In this document: positions 44,971 to 57,565 of the stretch, piece by piece
Layout: the number at the start of each line of letters is the position of its first letter
Position numbering within the stretch: position 1 is the first letter of the stretch
NCBI GenBank assembly: GCA_009760855.2
Contig: WPIO01000028.1
Span: 2,798,501 to 2,862,500, forward strand
Length of the DNA: 64,000 bases
Source of the DNA: Cristatella mucedo
Taxonomy: Eukaryota > Bryozoa > Phylactolaemata > Cristatellidae
Direction of reading: 5' to 3'
Notes under the pieces: model-generated
The model's input: the letters and a program-made list of their open reading frames with translations, nothing else
Database searches by the model: none
Told to the model about the DNA's origin: nothing
Made by a program: the position numbers and the translations under genes

Positions 44971-45125
44971 GTGAGCCGGGACGTGCACACGTAGTATGTG
45001 TGAGCCGGGACGTGAACACGTAGTATGAAGCAGCCGGGACGTGCACGCGTAGTATGAAGCAGCCGGGACGTGCACACGTAGTATGTGTGAGCCGGGACGT
45101 GCACACATAGTATGAAGCAGCCACA
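44971..45125. repeat. 29-bp minisatellite, 5 to 6 units
   Basis: The AGCCGGGACGTG core recurs exactly every 29 bases (44974, 45003, 45032, 45061, 45090), with a decayed sixth near 45119. Two unit types differ just before the core (GTGTG or GAAGC). Each unit holds ACGTGCACACGT, an inverted pair of ACGTG half sites. Long minus-strand frames across it exist only because the repeat lacks stops. Confidence 0.95.
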
Positions 45126-45514
45126 ACGCACACTAACGAGGCAAAACGTATGCATCCACAAAAAGCTATTAGCACATTCAATGTGCTACTTTATTACAAA
45201 AAAGGGCCGACAAAGGAACTAATTTTATAAGCTCGGAGCTGTTGGCTAGCCATGGCTGACCCTTGCCAAAAGAGTGTGTTGTTAGCCACTATTCCTGTCT
45301 TAAGTAATATACGCTATGGCATTCACTGAGAAGTGTTTAACATAGATAATGTCCTCTCATGCGACGGCTCTAGAGTTAGTGATGGCAGCAGGTATTTTAA
45401 GATTTCTGCAGAGAGCATGCTTTTCTTTAAATTTGTAGGGATGCATTCTTAAGTGCGAATAATGTTATTTTAAGAATGGCACACTAGCTGAGTGTAATCC
45501 AACAGTATCGCAGT
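45126..45514. other. 0.4 kb without recognised features
   Basis: No motif or repeat match found. Confidence 0.4.
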
Positions 45515-47840
45515 TTTTAATAATAGTAACATTAAAAATAATACACCACCTAAAGCATCCTCAGAGAGCTCAATCTCTTGCTAAGCGATTTATATTTGCG
45601 CGAAGAGAAACGTGATTGAATAGTGAGTCATATCATGATTGATAAACAGCATGAGTAGCACGGCTTGGGGTGACAAGCTCAGGGTTAGCATGCAAGTTTT
45701 GTTAGTGGCAGCATGCACAGTGACAGCACGCATAAGCACATAAAGGACGAATTACAGGGACCCACTAAATGCTATATTAAATGGACGCGTTTTTAAGTTC
45801 TTTTTAGATTGTGGTTAAGTCAGGGGATGATGTGATGCATGTCGGAAGTGAGTTCCAGGCTTTGCGAGCCTACGAACGAAAAGCACGGTCTCTAAAGGAT
45901 TTGAGGTTTGTACGAGGTATTAGGAAACTGCTGATTCCGAAAAGCGAGTGGTACGATGCTTGGCCTGGTGGGAGTAGATCACAGATAGGCTGGAGCCAAA
46001 GAATGAAGTGTCTTAAAAGCGACCTGTGAAACCTTGAACTCAATCCGTTGCTTGACTAGTAGACAGTGCAGTTCGGCGAGAAGTGGCGTGAAGTGGCATA
46101 TGTGATGGTTACTATAGACATGCCTAGCTACGGATTTTTGCACCAGCTGTAATATCCTGATTGCACACGCCGGTAGGCAGCAAGCAGTGAGTTACAGAAG
46201 TTACCAAGTGAATGGACCAACTTGGTATTTGTGTCGTTATCTAAACAAGATTGAATTTTCGCAGTATTGTGTAGCTAAAAAAATTGCAGTCTTGACTGTG
46301 GAGCATAGATATCGTCGTCCACCGAAAGGTCACTTTGGAACGTGTCGTTAGTATTTCGTGCAGATTCAATAAAAGGTATGCTGGCACAGCCGATTTTGAG
46401 CGTCAGCCATTTCAATTTCTGAATCACACAAGTTTTGCCCCCAAATAATAAGTTTTTTTGATAATAATTTAATTTATTTAAGAGAAAACTTTGCAGCCAT
46501 ACAGGTGGGTTTTTTCCAACTACTGTACCATGAGAGCTGAGAGGATTTGATATGCTCGAAAGCTGGGAGTGATCAAAGTAAAGATAGAACTGAGTGTCAA
46601 CCACATAGAAGTGAAGGCCTAGATTATGTTTGGGACTCACATCGGCAAGAGGGAGAATATAAACCGTGAAAAGAACCGGGCCTAGCACGGAGCATTGAGG
46701 CCCCATAGTTCAGAGAGATCTTGGATGATATTTTTCCATTCCCGTCAATACTCTTAAATCTCCCACTGAGATAGTACCTGAACTAAAGCGGAGCACTGCC
46801 AGTGATGGCCAGGCGAGATAAGAGGCATTCTAGAAGAACTTGGTGATCGATAGTATAGAAAAGCTGCCAAAAGATCAAACAAAACAAGCAGAGATACTCT
46901 ACCCATGTCTGAATTCATAAGTAGGTCGTTGTACGCCATTGGCGGTGCTGATTCTGTGGAGCGATCAGCTCGGAAGCCAGACTGGATCTTTCTAGTAAGG
47001 CTTTAGGTTTCCCTATGCGAGTTCAGCTGGTCCACCACGACTAGTTTCGGTGTCTTTGATAGGAACGGTAGAGGGGAGACTGGGCTGTAGTTGCTCAAGT
47101 TCTCTTGATCTAGTGTTGCTTTCTTGAGAAGCGGCCTGATTGCAGCACTTTTGAAAGGGGCTGGGGCATGACCTGAGACTAAAAACATATGGATGATGTT
47201 AGCTATGCATAGCAGCAGCAGATCAATTCAATGCAGGAGCAGGACAGTGTAAATAGAGTCCAAATGTTGTTTTCTTTGATACGGATGCAAACTTCAGGAC
47301 GTAATCGCTAGTGACCTGCTTATATGTAGATATTGAGGTACAGCCAGGAATTGGGGAATAGCATTTTAATAGGGAGCTGCCATTGCAGGGATGAACTTTC
47401 TGATCTGGTCGGTCTTCTGGACAATAAATCAAAAAATGCAATTGCCAAGGTCGTCGCAAGGATTATCTGGTAAGGAGCTAATCGGGTAGCTGTTGAGGAA
47501 ATGGTTGATCGTCGACATAAGCATTTTTTGAGTTAGCATCTGTAAGTCAACAACATTTTTTTAGAAGCTAGACTAGGACTTTGCTAGGATCGATTGGTAC
47601 GATGTACAGTATTTCTCGTATCTCTTTCGATGGAAAGTTAGTAATGATCTTTGGCATGCTTTTTTAAGCTTGGGCTTAGTAGACCTAGTTAATTTAATCC
47701 CTGCTGCAAGCAATAGGTTTTCTAGGCGAGGGACTACCTTGGGCTCAGTCAGTGGTGCTAACTCGTCGAGCTTGACAGCTAGCCTCAGGTTTTTAGTCAC
47801 CAAGTCAGATTTGTTATCCTTGTCTATGTAAAGCCCAATA
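45515..47840 (-). mobile_element. LINE A, 3' end through RT and linker
   Basis: AAT-rich tail, decayed hairpin, 3' UTR, C-terminal region, then minus-strand frames 46275-46706 (SVLGPVLFTVYILPLADVSP, then FYVVDTQFYLYFDHSQ, where YVVD replaces YADD so the second residue pair is damaged), 46754-46939 (MNSDMGRVSLLVLFDLLAAF), 47003-47188 (PFKSAAIRPLLKKATLDQEN, SNYSPVSPLPFLSKTPKLVV) and 47573-47803 (linker). The endonuclease is missing. No SINE sits at the GAGTTC site (47019-47023), which serves as the empty allele for the SINE A at 25.55 kb. Confidence 0.9.
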
Positions 47841-47879
47841 TTTATAATATAATTTAATTTAAGGTTACTCGATGTTACC

Positions 47880-49330
47880 TTGGGGCATGCATGGTTGTCT
47901 AGTGAAAGGTCACTTTCTGAAAGTTCACCTAGCTTTCATATTATATTGATATACTTGGATGCTGATTACATTCCAGATATTTTACCAGAGCCGATTTCGA
48001 AAGCTTTCTTATTTTCTAGTCACACATGGATTACCAGTAACTAGACAGTATGCTTTGCAAGTCCACATGTCAGCAATACGAGCAACAATCGAGTTCATAG
48101 ATTGTTAAGAGCCAAAATGCTGTTTAAAATCACAGTATAGGTACTGCTGTGTCATCTGCATTTAATGAAAAACCTATAATGTGCTTGGCAGTCACATAGT
48201 TTACATAGTTGGAATGCATTTGCGAAAAGAACTTGACCGAAAGCGATTGCTTACCCGGTGCACTATTAGTTCCATTTATAATATTCGCATACTGTCATTA
48301 ATACTCTGGGTAAATCAACTGCAATATGATCTAAGCCATTGAAGTGCAGGGCATTTCCTACTGAGCGACTCTTGGAACCGTAGTTCGAAAGGTGCTGAAA
48401 GAGCCAGCAAAGCGAGCATTTAGTAAAAAACTTTACCTAAGTCTGAATTACTGATAAAGTCGGTACGCCCTAATTAAAATTTTAGCTTTGTAATGTGATT
48501 AGCTCTAACACTAGATTGTAACTTACTCCTTGGTTTAAAGTTACGATATACCAGTAAAGTTGATCTGCTATTACTAGTGGCAGCCCGTTTGATATGAAAG
48601 GCAGTACGGTTACACAGCTACAGTCGCTCCAATTCTATTGATCTTGTGTTGCTTTCCTAACTAAATCACTAAAGACTGAGCCTTTTAGAAAATTCCAGGG
48701 ACACGACCTGGTGAGAAATACGTTTGCATTAATCTAGTTACACGAAGAGCATCATATTTTTGGTTGACATTGGGAATAGGATCGATCGGCCGGTTGACTT
48801 TTTTTTAGTAGTATATAAATTTCAGAATTCGGTCATTCGTGGCAGCTCTCAAAACAAACATTCAAGTACGGCCGGGAATTGAGGGGGACAAGTAATGCAG
48901 GTATTTTATTGAGAATGACGAGTTCTTTGAGGTTGCTGTTACCTTAAGGAGGGCTCTGCAATTTTACCGATATTGCCAAGAATAATCTAGGAATCTGTCA
49001 GCTAGATCGCCAAAAGAGTCACTGTACGGATCTAATCTTGGATAAATTAGCGAGAAGGTCAGTAAAGTTACAGGCTAGCATTTTTTGATAGCTCACGCAC
49101 GATTAATAATAGTAATATTAATAATGCTCTTGATAAAGCGATCTCAGAGAACTCAATCACAACTTCGCTCTGAATACTGTTGGCTTTAGACTTTGCCCTC
49201 ACTGTGATGGATTGGTATCATTGAGTGTAGTCTTCCTGCTGATTTAGATGGACGGCCAGTCCCAATCTTTCGTAAGCATACGGAGACACCCCACCTAAGC
49301 TGCCATTTAAGACCGACTGTTGTCTTTGGC
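47880..49330 (-). mobile_element. LINE A internal fragment, strongly decayed
   Basis: Collinear with 46.3-47.65 kb: GTGAAAGGTCACTTTC, TTGGCAGTCACATAG..GGAATG, AGTCGGTACGCCC, TTGATCTTGTGTTGCTTTC and then the linker (GGCTTTAGACTTTGCCC near 49.18 kb). No tail of its own is seen at the left. An ultra-short LINE A insertion splits the linker at about 49105-49160. Confidence 0.75.
49105..49160 (-). mobile_element. Ultra-short LINE A (or SINE) 3' end insertion
   Basis: Only the AAT-rich tail and the distal half of the 3' hairpin (outer arm plus one inner arm, ending at CTCAATC) are present. The surrounding sequence is the LINE A linker, which in other copies runs on without this piece. Reverse transcription seems to have ended inside the hairpin. 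Confidence 0.7.
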
Positions 49331-49445
49331 AGACTATAACGGAGAAACTCGCGGTAAGTGATTTGTAAGTTAGGGCTTGTAGATGCCACGACAAAATGAC
49401 AACAGCCAGGTGAAATAATGAATTGACATTAATTCGGCCACCAAA

Positions 49446-49597
49446 TATATAAATATAAATATTATTCATTTATATAGTTCCCCAAGAGAACTTCATCTCT
49501 TTTCAGGCGCTTCACATATGCCACGGGGCTCGAGCCCACGACCTCAGTCAGACCTTGGTCGGGGCGAGCACCTTAACCGCTAGACCAAAACAGCTCC
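49446..49597 (-). repeat. SINE A, full length
   Basis: Cleanest head in the window: on the minus strand TTTGGTCTAGCGGTTAAGG, then GGTGCTCGCCCCGACCAAGG and GGTCGTGGGCTCGAGCCCC, the A- and B-box regions of a tRNA-type pol III promoter. Inner hairpin arms are intact; the distal outer arm is mutated. AT-rich tail. Confidence 0.92.
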
Positions 49598-51739
49598 TAT
49601 GAAATTGATACGCAAAGAACATAAAAATTCAACCTAGTTGAACATTAAGAGTCAATAGCACTTTGATAAATAGGTGCCGACTCGTGCCTTTTTCTTTACC
49701 AAGTTAAAGCACTGCTGTTAGTTGGTTACTATTCTGGAAAGGTAGACTATTGGCTCTTGAAGAGCTTCAGACCCGCCTCACTGAGTTGATCGGAAGCTCA
49801 ACCGTTTTAATATCCTGTCCCTTCACGCCTTTTCTGCCAATCTCGAGGCCTGTTTGATCCTCCTTTCGAAGACAGGCTCTCAAATTTCACGTACTCAGTA
49901 GACTTTGTAAGACCAATTTGAATGTACCCAACCCTTTCTTTTCCCTTTTGAATCAGACCGTGTTTGTACTTGCCAAGCAGGAATACCTAGAAAGTTACTT
50001 CATGATCCTCTTTAAAAATCAAAGATGGCCCTCCACTTTAAGTATAGTTACAGTTGAATAAGCAATTATAGGGTTCGCCATCTGCACACCTTCTTCAACA
50101 CTTGGATGAAAAGGAATTGTGGTCGTAAACTGAAAGTCCGGACCCTGTCAGCTGGAAGCACCGCTCTGCATCCACGTTTACATTGGTCGAGAAGGCATGC
50201 ATCAATAAGGACAAGGGTTGCTACAAGCCCTGTGTTTGTGGTGTCGCTCTGTCCGGATGAGTCAGCCACCGCTCCTCGCTTGCACTTGTTTTAAAGAAGG
50301 TAGCCATGGCAGCGAGAATATTTAGCTTTGTACTTCTCTTTAGAATCTGAAATGTTTTGCAACCAGCCTGTGTTTCTTTTGCTGATTTTGTTGAGTTAAA
50401 ATTACTACAGGGCACTCCTAGAACTGTGCCTTTTTCAAAAGATTTTGCAGAATATTTAAACCAAGTTTTATTTAGTGCGTTAAATATGCACGGTTCATGA
50501 CGCGTAAGCTACAGAAAGATTTCTAAAGAAGCCGAATCTAATTTTTTAAACCGTTGGAGAGTTGGCTATTTAGTTTTGTGTGCTTGTACAGGATTTTTGT
50601 GCTGAACTATAAACTTCGATAACGTATGCAGTGACGGCACGATACGCTTTGCAAAGTCTTTCGGTCGGTTATGAGTACAGCTAAACGACGAAGGTCATAA
50701 GAGCTGTGGCTATGTGATTTCTAGGCTAGAACACGTGTGCTTGTGTAATTCTTGTGAATTAATCGGGCAACAGGCTCCACTTGTTCTCTCGCAGCTAGTA
50801 GAAACTTGCTAGCTTAGAAGCTGAGCCTGCCTGAGAACACCGTTATGCACTCGCAGCAGTGCCGACCTATTGCTGCTAAACCTGAATGGAACCTAATTAA
50901 GAGTATTTGAATTTTTAATATTTACTTTTAGTTTGCTTTGCTACCACTCTCTAAACTTTCTACACTCTCTCTCTCTCTCTCTCTACGCTTTTACTCACTA
51001 GCACTACCAGCCTTCCTCTCTGAGCTCTCTGCTCCTCCGAAATGCACTCAGCTACTTAGTGTTCGTCTTGGTGTAGCTCATTGTAAATTTTAATTTTTCT
51101 GCGGTCATACATTCAACTTGTGTGCACTAAAGGTCTGAAATTGCTTTAGTTTGGCTTCTATTCCAGCAATAACCTTGCATCTCTTAAGTCTAAGCTTAAG
51201 ATGCATCAGTTCCAGTCAGCTTCCACTTGACCGAAGTGAACTTGCTTTTTTGTTCGGGTCCACATTGCTTGCGTACCTGTGCATGCTCCTGGTCATTAGC
51301 CTTACTGCCCAATGGCCATGAGTGTCCTCATGTTTGCTTGAGCATGCTAGCCTAAATCTTACACGAGCTTTTCACTTTGAAACAGGGTCGTAAGCTTGCT
51401 TACTTCCGAAGTACTTGCTCTTGCTTAAATATCCCTTCAGTGCTTTGCAGGGCTTTGAAGTTAGCTGTCAATAAAATCCTTTAAAAATGTTCTCGTACAA
51501 ATTTCACCAACCTTCAGCGATATAGTAATTACATGATGATTGATTGAAAAAATTCTTATGCTACAGTATAATTAAGAAACTTCAGCTGTAAGAGCAGCTA
51601 AATGGATTATATCTGCTTAGGCTCCCTAGATCACCTCCGTACTCCCAAAGAATCGCTAAAATATTGCACCAAAATCGTCAATCGTTCAACCAACTTTTAC
51701 GCCGAGGAACATTACAAGATAGACTAAAAGTAATCCAAA
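49598..51739. other. 2.1 kb without recognised genes
   Basis: Contains a (CT)n tract. A 14-codon open frame with a good start context (GCCATGGC at 50304-50311) is too short to call. No domain or repeat recognised. It is one of the few long stretches free of LINE and SINE matches. Confidence 0.4.
50964..50984. repeat. (CT)n microsatellite
   Basis: Ten CT units in a pyrimidine-rich stretch. Confidence 0.95.
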
Positions 51740-52522
51740 CACATGGATCGGTCTGCTTTTTCTTGTAGAGTTACCTTTCCGTTGCGGGTGTAGGCACTTT
51801 CATTTTAATCTTTTCATCATCAAGTTTGATCCTACAGAACAGTTAGGCTACTTACAATGAACTTTTTGTTCTCTGTTAATTCTATTTAGTTTGCACACAA
51901 TTTTTGAATGTTAGTAGCTTAAAGAAAATTGTTGATTTTAAAATAAAGCTTACTTTTAACTCAGTAATGCTAATCTTAATATTTCGTCCTGGAAACTCAA
52001 AGACAGTGTGATGATATTTAAATTATAGATATTATTCTACATGCACTAGGCGGCAAGTAGGATCTGAGAACAGCAAAAGCGATCATCCCATGCAGCTTTA
52101 ATTGCTTCTGAACCGTTTGAGGATGCTGGTGCAATATAGTGCTAACTCACAGTGCAGATGGCGCAGATCAAAATAGAAACATTCAACGTGGGCAGCTGCG
52201 ACCTGCTCCTAAATTCTTCACTTATATGTTACGACGTTCTCGGTTTATGTACAGTTTCTCATTATTTTGTCTTTATGAGCACTAGCACGCTTTTTTGGAG
52301 CCAATTCGTAGCCATCACAGCTTTGCAACGACGGTTGGTTCTGTGTAGTGAAAATTATTCGGAAACCTTTTAGGACGATAAGACGCATTCTAAGCTAGCA
52401 ATCCACCTGCTTCAACCATGTCTGCAACCGACCTCCTATCTCTTTGCAACTAGTTCTTCAAGGTGCTGCGAGCTCGTAATTGTCAAAATTCCAGAAAAAA
52501 GCAGCCAAAAGTTGACCCAACT

Positions 52523-52652
52523 ATGAGCTGGTTTGGTCCAGCGGTTAAGGCGCTCGCCCCCGATGAAGGTATGGCTGAGGTCGTGGGCTCGAGCACGGAG
52601 GCATACGTGAAGCGCCTGAATAGAGATTAAGTTCTCTAGGGGTGCTATAGAA
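52523..52652 (+). repeat. SINE A, full length, inserted in repeat H
   Basis: Head GAGCTGGTTTGGTCCAGCGG, A-box-like 52534-52544, B-box-like around 52586-52596. The 3' hairpin has outer arms AGCGCC (52611-52616) and GGTGCT (52641-52646), with one G.U pair, and perfect inner arms 52622-52626 and 52633-52637. The tail passes into an AT microsatellite. The other H copy lacks it. Confidence 0.92.
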
Positions 52653-52656
52653 ATGA

Positions 52657-52686
52657 ATGATATATATATATATATTATATATATAC
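52657..52686. repeat. (AT)n at the SINE A tail
   Basis: AT dinucleotide run grown directly from the GAAATGAATGATAT tail of the SINE A copy. Confidence 0.9.
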
Positions 52687-53180
52687 TGCCAATGCATTCC
52701 GACTGAGGTCAAAATAAGCTAGCCAGCATCAACCTTTAGGATCTATGACGAATCCGTTACAGTTTTTTAATATGCACCCAGCAGACAGAGTCATTATTGG
52801 TAGTAGCAATTAGCATTAGTCGAGCCAGGGTATTTGACCTATCAGCAAAGCAGACCCGAATACAGTTCTATACTTGCATGCACCCCCTTGTCAACAGTCG
52901 GCATTGAAATCACGCCATATTTCTGTAAGGTTATTAATCACCATCTTCGTGTCGAATAAAGAAAACGATTGCTCCCAGCAATTTTTCAGACTTGCAGGCC
53001 TTGCCCACTACTTGGAATGTTCACGTGAAAAAGCTAGCGAATCCAAAGATCAAAAACCTACCCCAGCCTCGGCCATAGCATGAACCTTTGGGGTCAGAGG
53101 TCAGAGCAGAGTTGCTGAGAATGAGGTCGGTGGTGAAGTTGCTTAGTAGACGAGCAGTTGGTAGCAGTGGGACATCGCCA

Positions 53181-54559
53181 GCGAAAACGAAGATGCGGTC
53201 TGTTACTGCAATGAATAGGCCACTGCACAATACTTACCTCTACTACTAACAAATCGGTTGCACTTCCTTTAATCATTGGATTGTGCATCCGTTGCAGCAA
53301 TTGCAAAGTTCTTGGAAAGAGATTGATTTATCTGACTGGGCTATACCAAACGTATTATTTTTACTTTTATAGGTTGAGTGGCATCCTTCGAAATTCAAAG
53401 TTTCCTATTTCACTGCGACTTTTACGATGACGGCCTGAGTAGTTCTTTGGTCGAATACGTTATCTTTTAGCCAGGCGATAGTCTAAGCGTTCAAGTCAAG
53501 GTTTTTGCATCAATAATTTGAAGCCCTTTGAGCACTAGCTTCTACCCGATTATCAGATTTATTTTACGAGCCAACACAGGCACCAAACAGCCAGCTTTTC
53601 TGACTACGATGATTTTGCTGTGCTTCGAAACCTAGCTAAATTTCATTGGTGACTGCTGGACCAAAATTAATGAAGCCCATGAAGCTGCATAATCTTTAAA
53701 CCATCTGTAATTCGAGCGCACTTTCATTTCTAAAACAATCATCTGACGCTTAAACCATTTCAAATGATTTTTTTTTCAAAGTAAGAATTGTGTGGTGTTT
53801 CTAAATTGCTGCTGTTGCTAAGACTGGTCATACTGAGACCCTTTTCGTTACTAACAGGCGAAACCATAATTGGAGCGACAAAATGCTGCAGCCTTCGAGC
53901 TTGTTCACGACTTAATGTAGGCTATCTCAACGTTTTAGCAGTGATCTGTAGCTAATGATACTTTCAAGATGATCGCATAAACTACTGTTAGGAATTGTGG
54001 AAACCTGGAAAAATGCTCGCTTAGAATTTTAGAAGTCTCCATTTTATGTAAACATGTATCTTGACCGAACTGGGTATATTATATGTAAGCTACTTTCAAT
54101 AATCATTTTCAATATCTTGACAGTAAAAGCTGAATGAAACGAATGCAACCTACCAGGTATATTTTTGAAGCCGTTGGAGCAGCTTAAAATTAAAAATCGT
54201 TTTGAGGATTTGGTTTCAAATTTCTGCTGTTTTTTTGCCTAATTTCCAAGAAGTTAGCTAACAGATGTAAACGCTATTTTTGGTGTTTATTCTCCCAATC
54301 ATTTACTATTCAGCTGCAGCTGGCTTCTTCTGATTTCTTGGCAGCCGCACTGACTTGCACTGAAATAAATTCTTGATCAAGCTGGGGCACATAAGAGCCA
54401 TACAATAATGGCTTGCACCACCGAACTCTTTGGTAAGAGCACCAGAAGTAAACGCTTCTGTTATTTAAGGATTTTACCATTGGCAAACATTAATAAAATC
54501 TAATTTTCCGTGATCTACCTACTTATTGCGGACAGCCTCACTTTTAACTATACGAAAAT
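53181..54559. other. 1.4 kb without recognised features
   Basis: No motif or repeat match recognised on either strand. Confidence 0.4.
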
Positions 54560-54735
54560 GCTAGCTGATTTAATGGCCTCTTTTGTAGAGTGGCTGAAGA
54601 GCCCATACGGCTGTAACTACCACTTGCAGTGGCAATCCAGGATTGCCCTTAGTAGGATTTGAACCCACAATCTCAAGACTGGGGTCGCTAAAAGCAACCG
54701 TTTTACCTAGCGCGACCTCACGGCTCACCTCCTTT
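54560..54735 (-). repeat. SINE B, full length
   Basis: Minus-strand reading: head, B box as GGGTTCAAATCC (54655-54666), then body hairpin CCACT/AGTGG around 54620-54632 and the AAAAGAGGC-type 3' part. The plus-strand frame starting at 54643 (LVGFEPTISRL) is only the B-box region read as protein, a common false signal. Confidence 0.8.
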
Positions 54736-56689
54736 TTGTCATGCGAACATCTTAGCTTAATTTTAAGACATGTTGACTCTCTCTTTGTTGCTTGGAAAAA
54801 GTCTGAGCGCTACCGAATGCCGCTTAAGCATTCAAAGCACCATTGAAAACTCCGACGAATAACAGGTACGTAGAGTTGGCGGCTTTCTAGAGTTGCTAAT
54901 GGAGACACACGTACACACTATATACAATTCTTATCATTTAATAATATGGTTATTTATAACAAATTAGAAGAGTTTGTTGTACCAGTAGCAGTATTAGCAG
55001 CGGTAGCAATAACTGAACTACCAGCACTACCAGTGACAGCATTAGTAGCAGAATAGCAGCCCCGATAAAATACCTAGATACGGTGCTGATTCACTTCATG
55101 CCAACATTGCACCAATTTCAGTAAGAGTTGGAATTTTTTTTCTGTAGTCTAAATTAAAATTCGCAAAGCGAGTTCAGGATAACTTGAGAATCATATTGTA
55201 CGAGCCATGTTGAAACGTTAGAACCTTTATATTACTATAGAGAGGGCGAAAACCAGCAACAACATAATGTATTTTTGTCAAGGTAAATTTAAACTCCTAC
55301 CAATCATTCCCAGCTTGCAACGGGATAGATTTGTTCTTACCCCAGTAGCTCTGGAATGAATTTCCTACAGTTACCGACTCAGGTTAAGGTAAAGTCCCAA
55401 AGCTGGCAAGTCTTTATTGCCCACAGCAAGCCAGGCGATAGCCAGTAATTTCCTTCTGTCTATATAAAACAGAAGCTCGCTGGCTTAAGTTTACATTACA
55501 TGCAATATGTTGCGTTGAACTACAGCGTAACACGGACTAAGCCAGTATTGCTGTAACAAATGCTAATAGTTCCTAATTTTTGTTTAAATTTATAAATATG
55601 TTAGTGAACTTCCGGATGTCGTTCGGAAAAGAGTTTGGAAATATGTATACATAACAACCAGTGTGACCTCAAAATTAAATTGTTAATTTCGCCATTTCAT
55701 CACACAGATCAAGGGGAAATTTCTGCAGCTGGCACATTCTTACTACCAACTAGAAGACTAGAGATAACCTTTAAGTCTGCTATGCTGATAAAGAAATGAG
55801 GTTATTTCACTTGCTTCAGTTTACTTTAAATGACGGATATCACGTCAAGCTTCGGTATCACTAGTATTAAAGTAATGCTGTAATGAAAGGATATGCCTCT
55901 TACTTTCTGACCAAATGTAAAAATACTTAACGAACGTCAATATAACCGTAGCAAAGTGGTTGGCAAAAATATATACCTGGGAATCATATATTCTTTCAAT
56001 TAGATCATGAGTTAAACTATCGGTCCTGCTTAGATACTGGAAACTATTGTGACCTCGTAGCTCTATATATAACCTCTCAGCGTCAATGAAACTAAATGAT
56101 ATTTCCGGTGAAGTTGTTCATATAGTTCATTCAAAGGCCTACCAAATTAGAGGTACACTGTAACGAAGAAATGCTACGTGAGTTGAAACTGAGAAATTGA
56201 GGTCCATTGCATACATAAAGATTTTAGTTGAAAAAGCAAGTAATTTCCCATGACCGATTCAATAGGATGTGCTCAAATCGGCTACAGACGAGATATCAGT
56301 TTGCAAGTATTATTGCAGTGAGTGTATGTCTCTAAGTTAGAAGGGATTATTGTTTTGACAAAAATATACAGGCTGTAAAAAGAAATTGCAAATATTTTTT
56401 CAGCGTTCTTTATTTCCTTGAAGTCATCTCAAATATCATACGATAAAGGTCACGAGTCAACTGCAAGCCGGCTGCCCTAATAAGATGAAATTTGGTTTAC
56501 CAAACAGGTATCCAATCAGTTACTTAAATGCATCGGGATAATTGAGTTTTCAACACGTTATTCACTTACATATATACGTACTGCAAACCCAGCGGGTAGA
56601 TTTCTTCAGTATGCTGACAACTGATACTAACTGACGGACAGAGATTGTTCGACTGACTGTACTGCTGATTACCTCATAGCCCTGTGCTG
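54736..56689. other. 2.0 kb, mostly unrecognised
   Basis: Includes an imperfect trinucleotide-like AGC/GTA-rich stretch (about 54980-55060) and a SINE B 3' fragment. Nothing else recognised. Confidence 0.4.
55405..55492 (+). repeat. SINE B 3' fragment
   Basis: TCTTTATTGCCCACAGCAAG, GGCGATAGCC and CTTCTGTC follow the body and 3' part of the copies at 26.7 and 33.6 kb. The head is missing. Confidence 0.65.
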
Positions 56690-57565
56690 TGTTATCTTCT
56701 TTTCACAGCTTATAATCTTCCTCCTGCCGATATGATTGCATGCACTATCTAGAATCTCGCATTTTTGCAGATGACACTCAGATTTATCTTTGCTTTGATC
56801 CCTCCCAGCCCTTGGCACGACGAATTGTCGACATGCCATTGCTGCACGTTTTGTTGACATCTGCACATGTATGTTAACAAATTTTCTCATTTTAAATGAT
56901 GACAAAACAAACTTACTAGTGTAGGCAAAGCAATTTCGACTGAGAAACTAGAAACACCACTGCTTACAAGTGGCTCCGATAGCATATCTCCCGTTGCATC
57001 TGCATGTAGTTGAGGTATCCTGTCCCAAAGTGAAGTCACAATAGATGAATGCAATAGCTCCACAGTCTAATCTGCCTTCTTTCAGCAGGGTAAAGTTGCC
57101 AACATTCGAGATTTCTTAGGAGTAGATACTACATCCTAATATGCCCATGCATTGGAAGTATTTCAATTTTATTTCTTTAATTCGCTTCTTTCTTGTCTAC
57201 CTGCATGTTCAATCACCTGCTTACATGTGGTACAACACTCTGCACCAGCACAAGTCTGTCGTGGTGTTAGCAGTGTCCACGTCACTACACTTCTCGCCGA
57301 GCTGCACTTCCTAAGAATCAAGCAGTGTAACTTCACGGCTCTGTAATTTACGCGTGGTCCCTTCATTCTCTGGCTTTCGTCTACCAACAGAACTACTCCT
57401 CAATTTGGCCAAGCTTCGCACGGCCTACGGCTGTCACCCATTTAACATAGATATACCATGCATGAGCTTCAATAGCTTCGGCGACTGAGCTCTTAGTTCA
57501 TCGTCTGGCCTCGAGGCATTGCCTGACATAACAGTAATTAAAAATTGCTTCAACCACCCCTATTT
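56690..57565 (+). mobile_element. LINE A fragment, RT active site to C-terminal region
   Basis: Plus strand, opposite to most copies. Starts at a decayed 'LPADMI' segment followed by the active site FADDTQIYLCFDPSQP (TTTGCAGATGAC at 56764-56775), then NDDKTNLL-like, GSDSISPVASAC-like, and the QHSAPAQVCRGV / LAELHFLRIKQCNF segments. It ends in the C-terminal region near 57565 without hairpin or tail. Several stops. Confidence 0.85.

Larger units (their letters stand above)
51740..53180. repeat. Unclassified repeat H, copy 1, with SINE A inserted
   Basis: Collinear with 57910-59175, same orientation. Landmarks: ATCATCAAGTTTGATCCT, TACAGTTTCTC..TTTTGTCTT, GTAGTGAAAATTATTCGG, GGATCTATGACGA (52739 and 58730) and CAGGCCTTGCCC (52997 and 58999). 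No coding signal shared by both copies. Confidence 0.75.

Noticed and set aside
44974-45119. Regular repeat considered as a CRISPR array
   Set aside because: Units are contiguous without unique spacers and the context is animal nuclear DNA.
44844-45181. Three overlapping minus-strand frames of 77-105 codons with repeated Cys-Thr-Ser-Arg units
   Set aside because: All come from the 29-bp minisatellite, which lacks stops in every minus frame and yields a 29-residue period by arithmetic.
50304-50350. Short open frame with strong start context GCCATGGC
   Set aside because: Only 14 codons before a stop; no splice-supported continuation could be shown.
54643-54846. Frame beginning LVGFEPTISRL
   Set aside because: A well-known false protein signal from tRNA or SINE B-box sequence; here it is SINE B on the minus strand.
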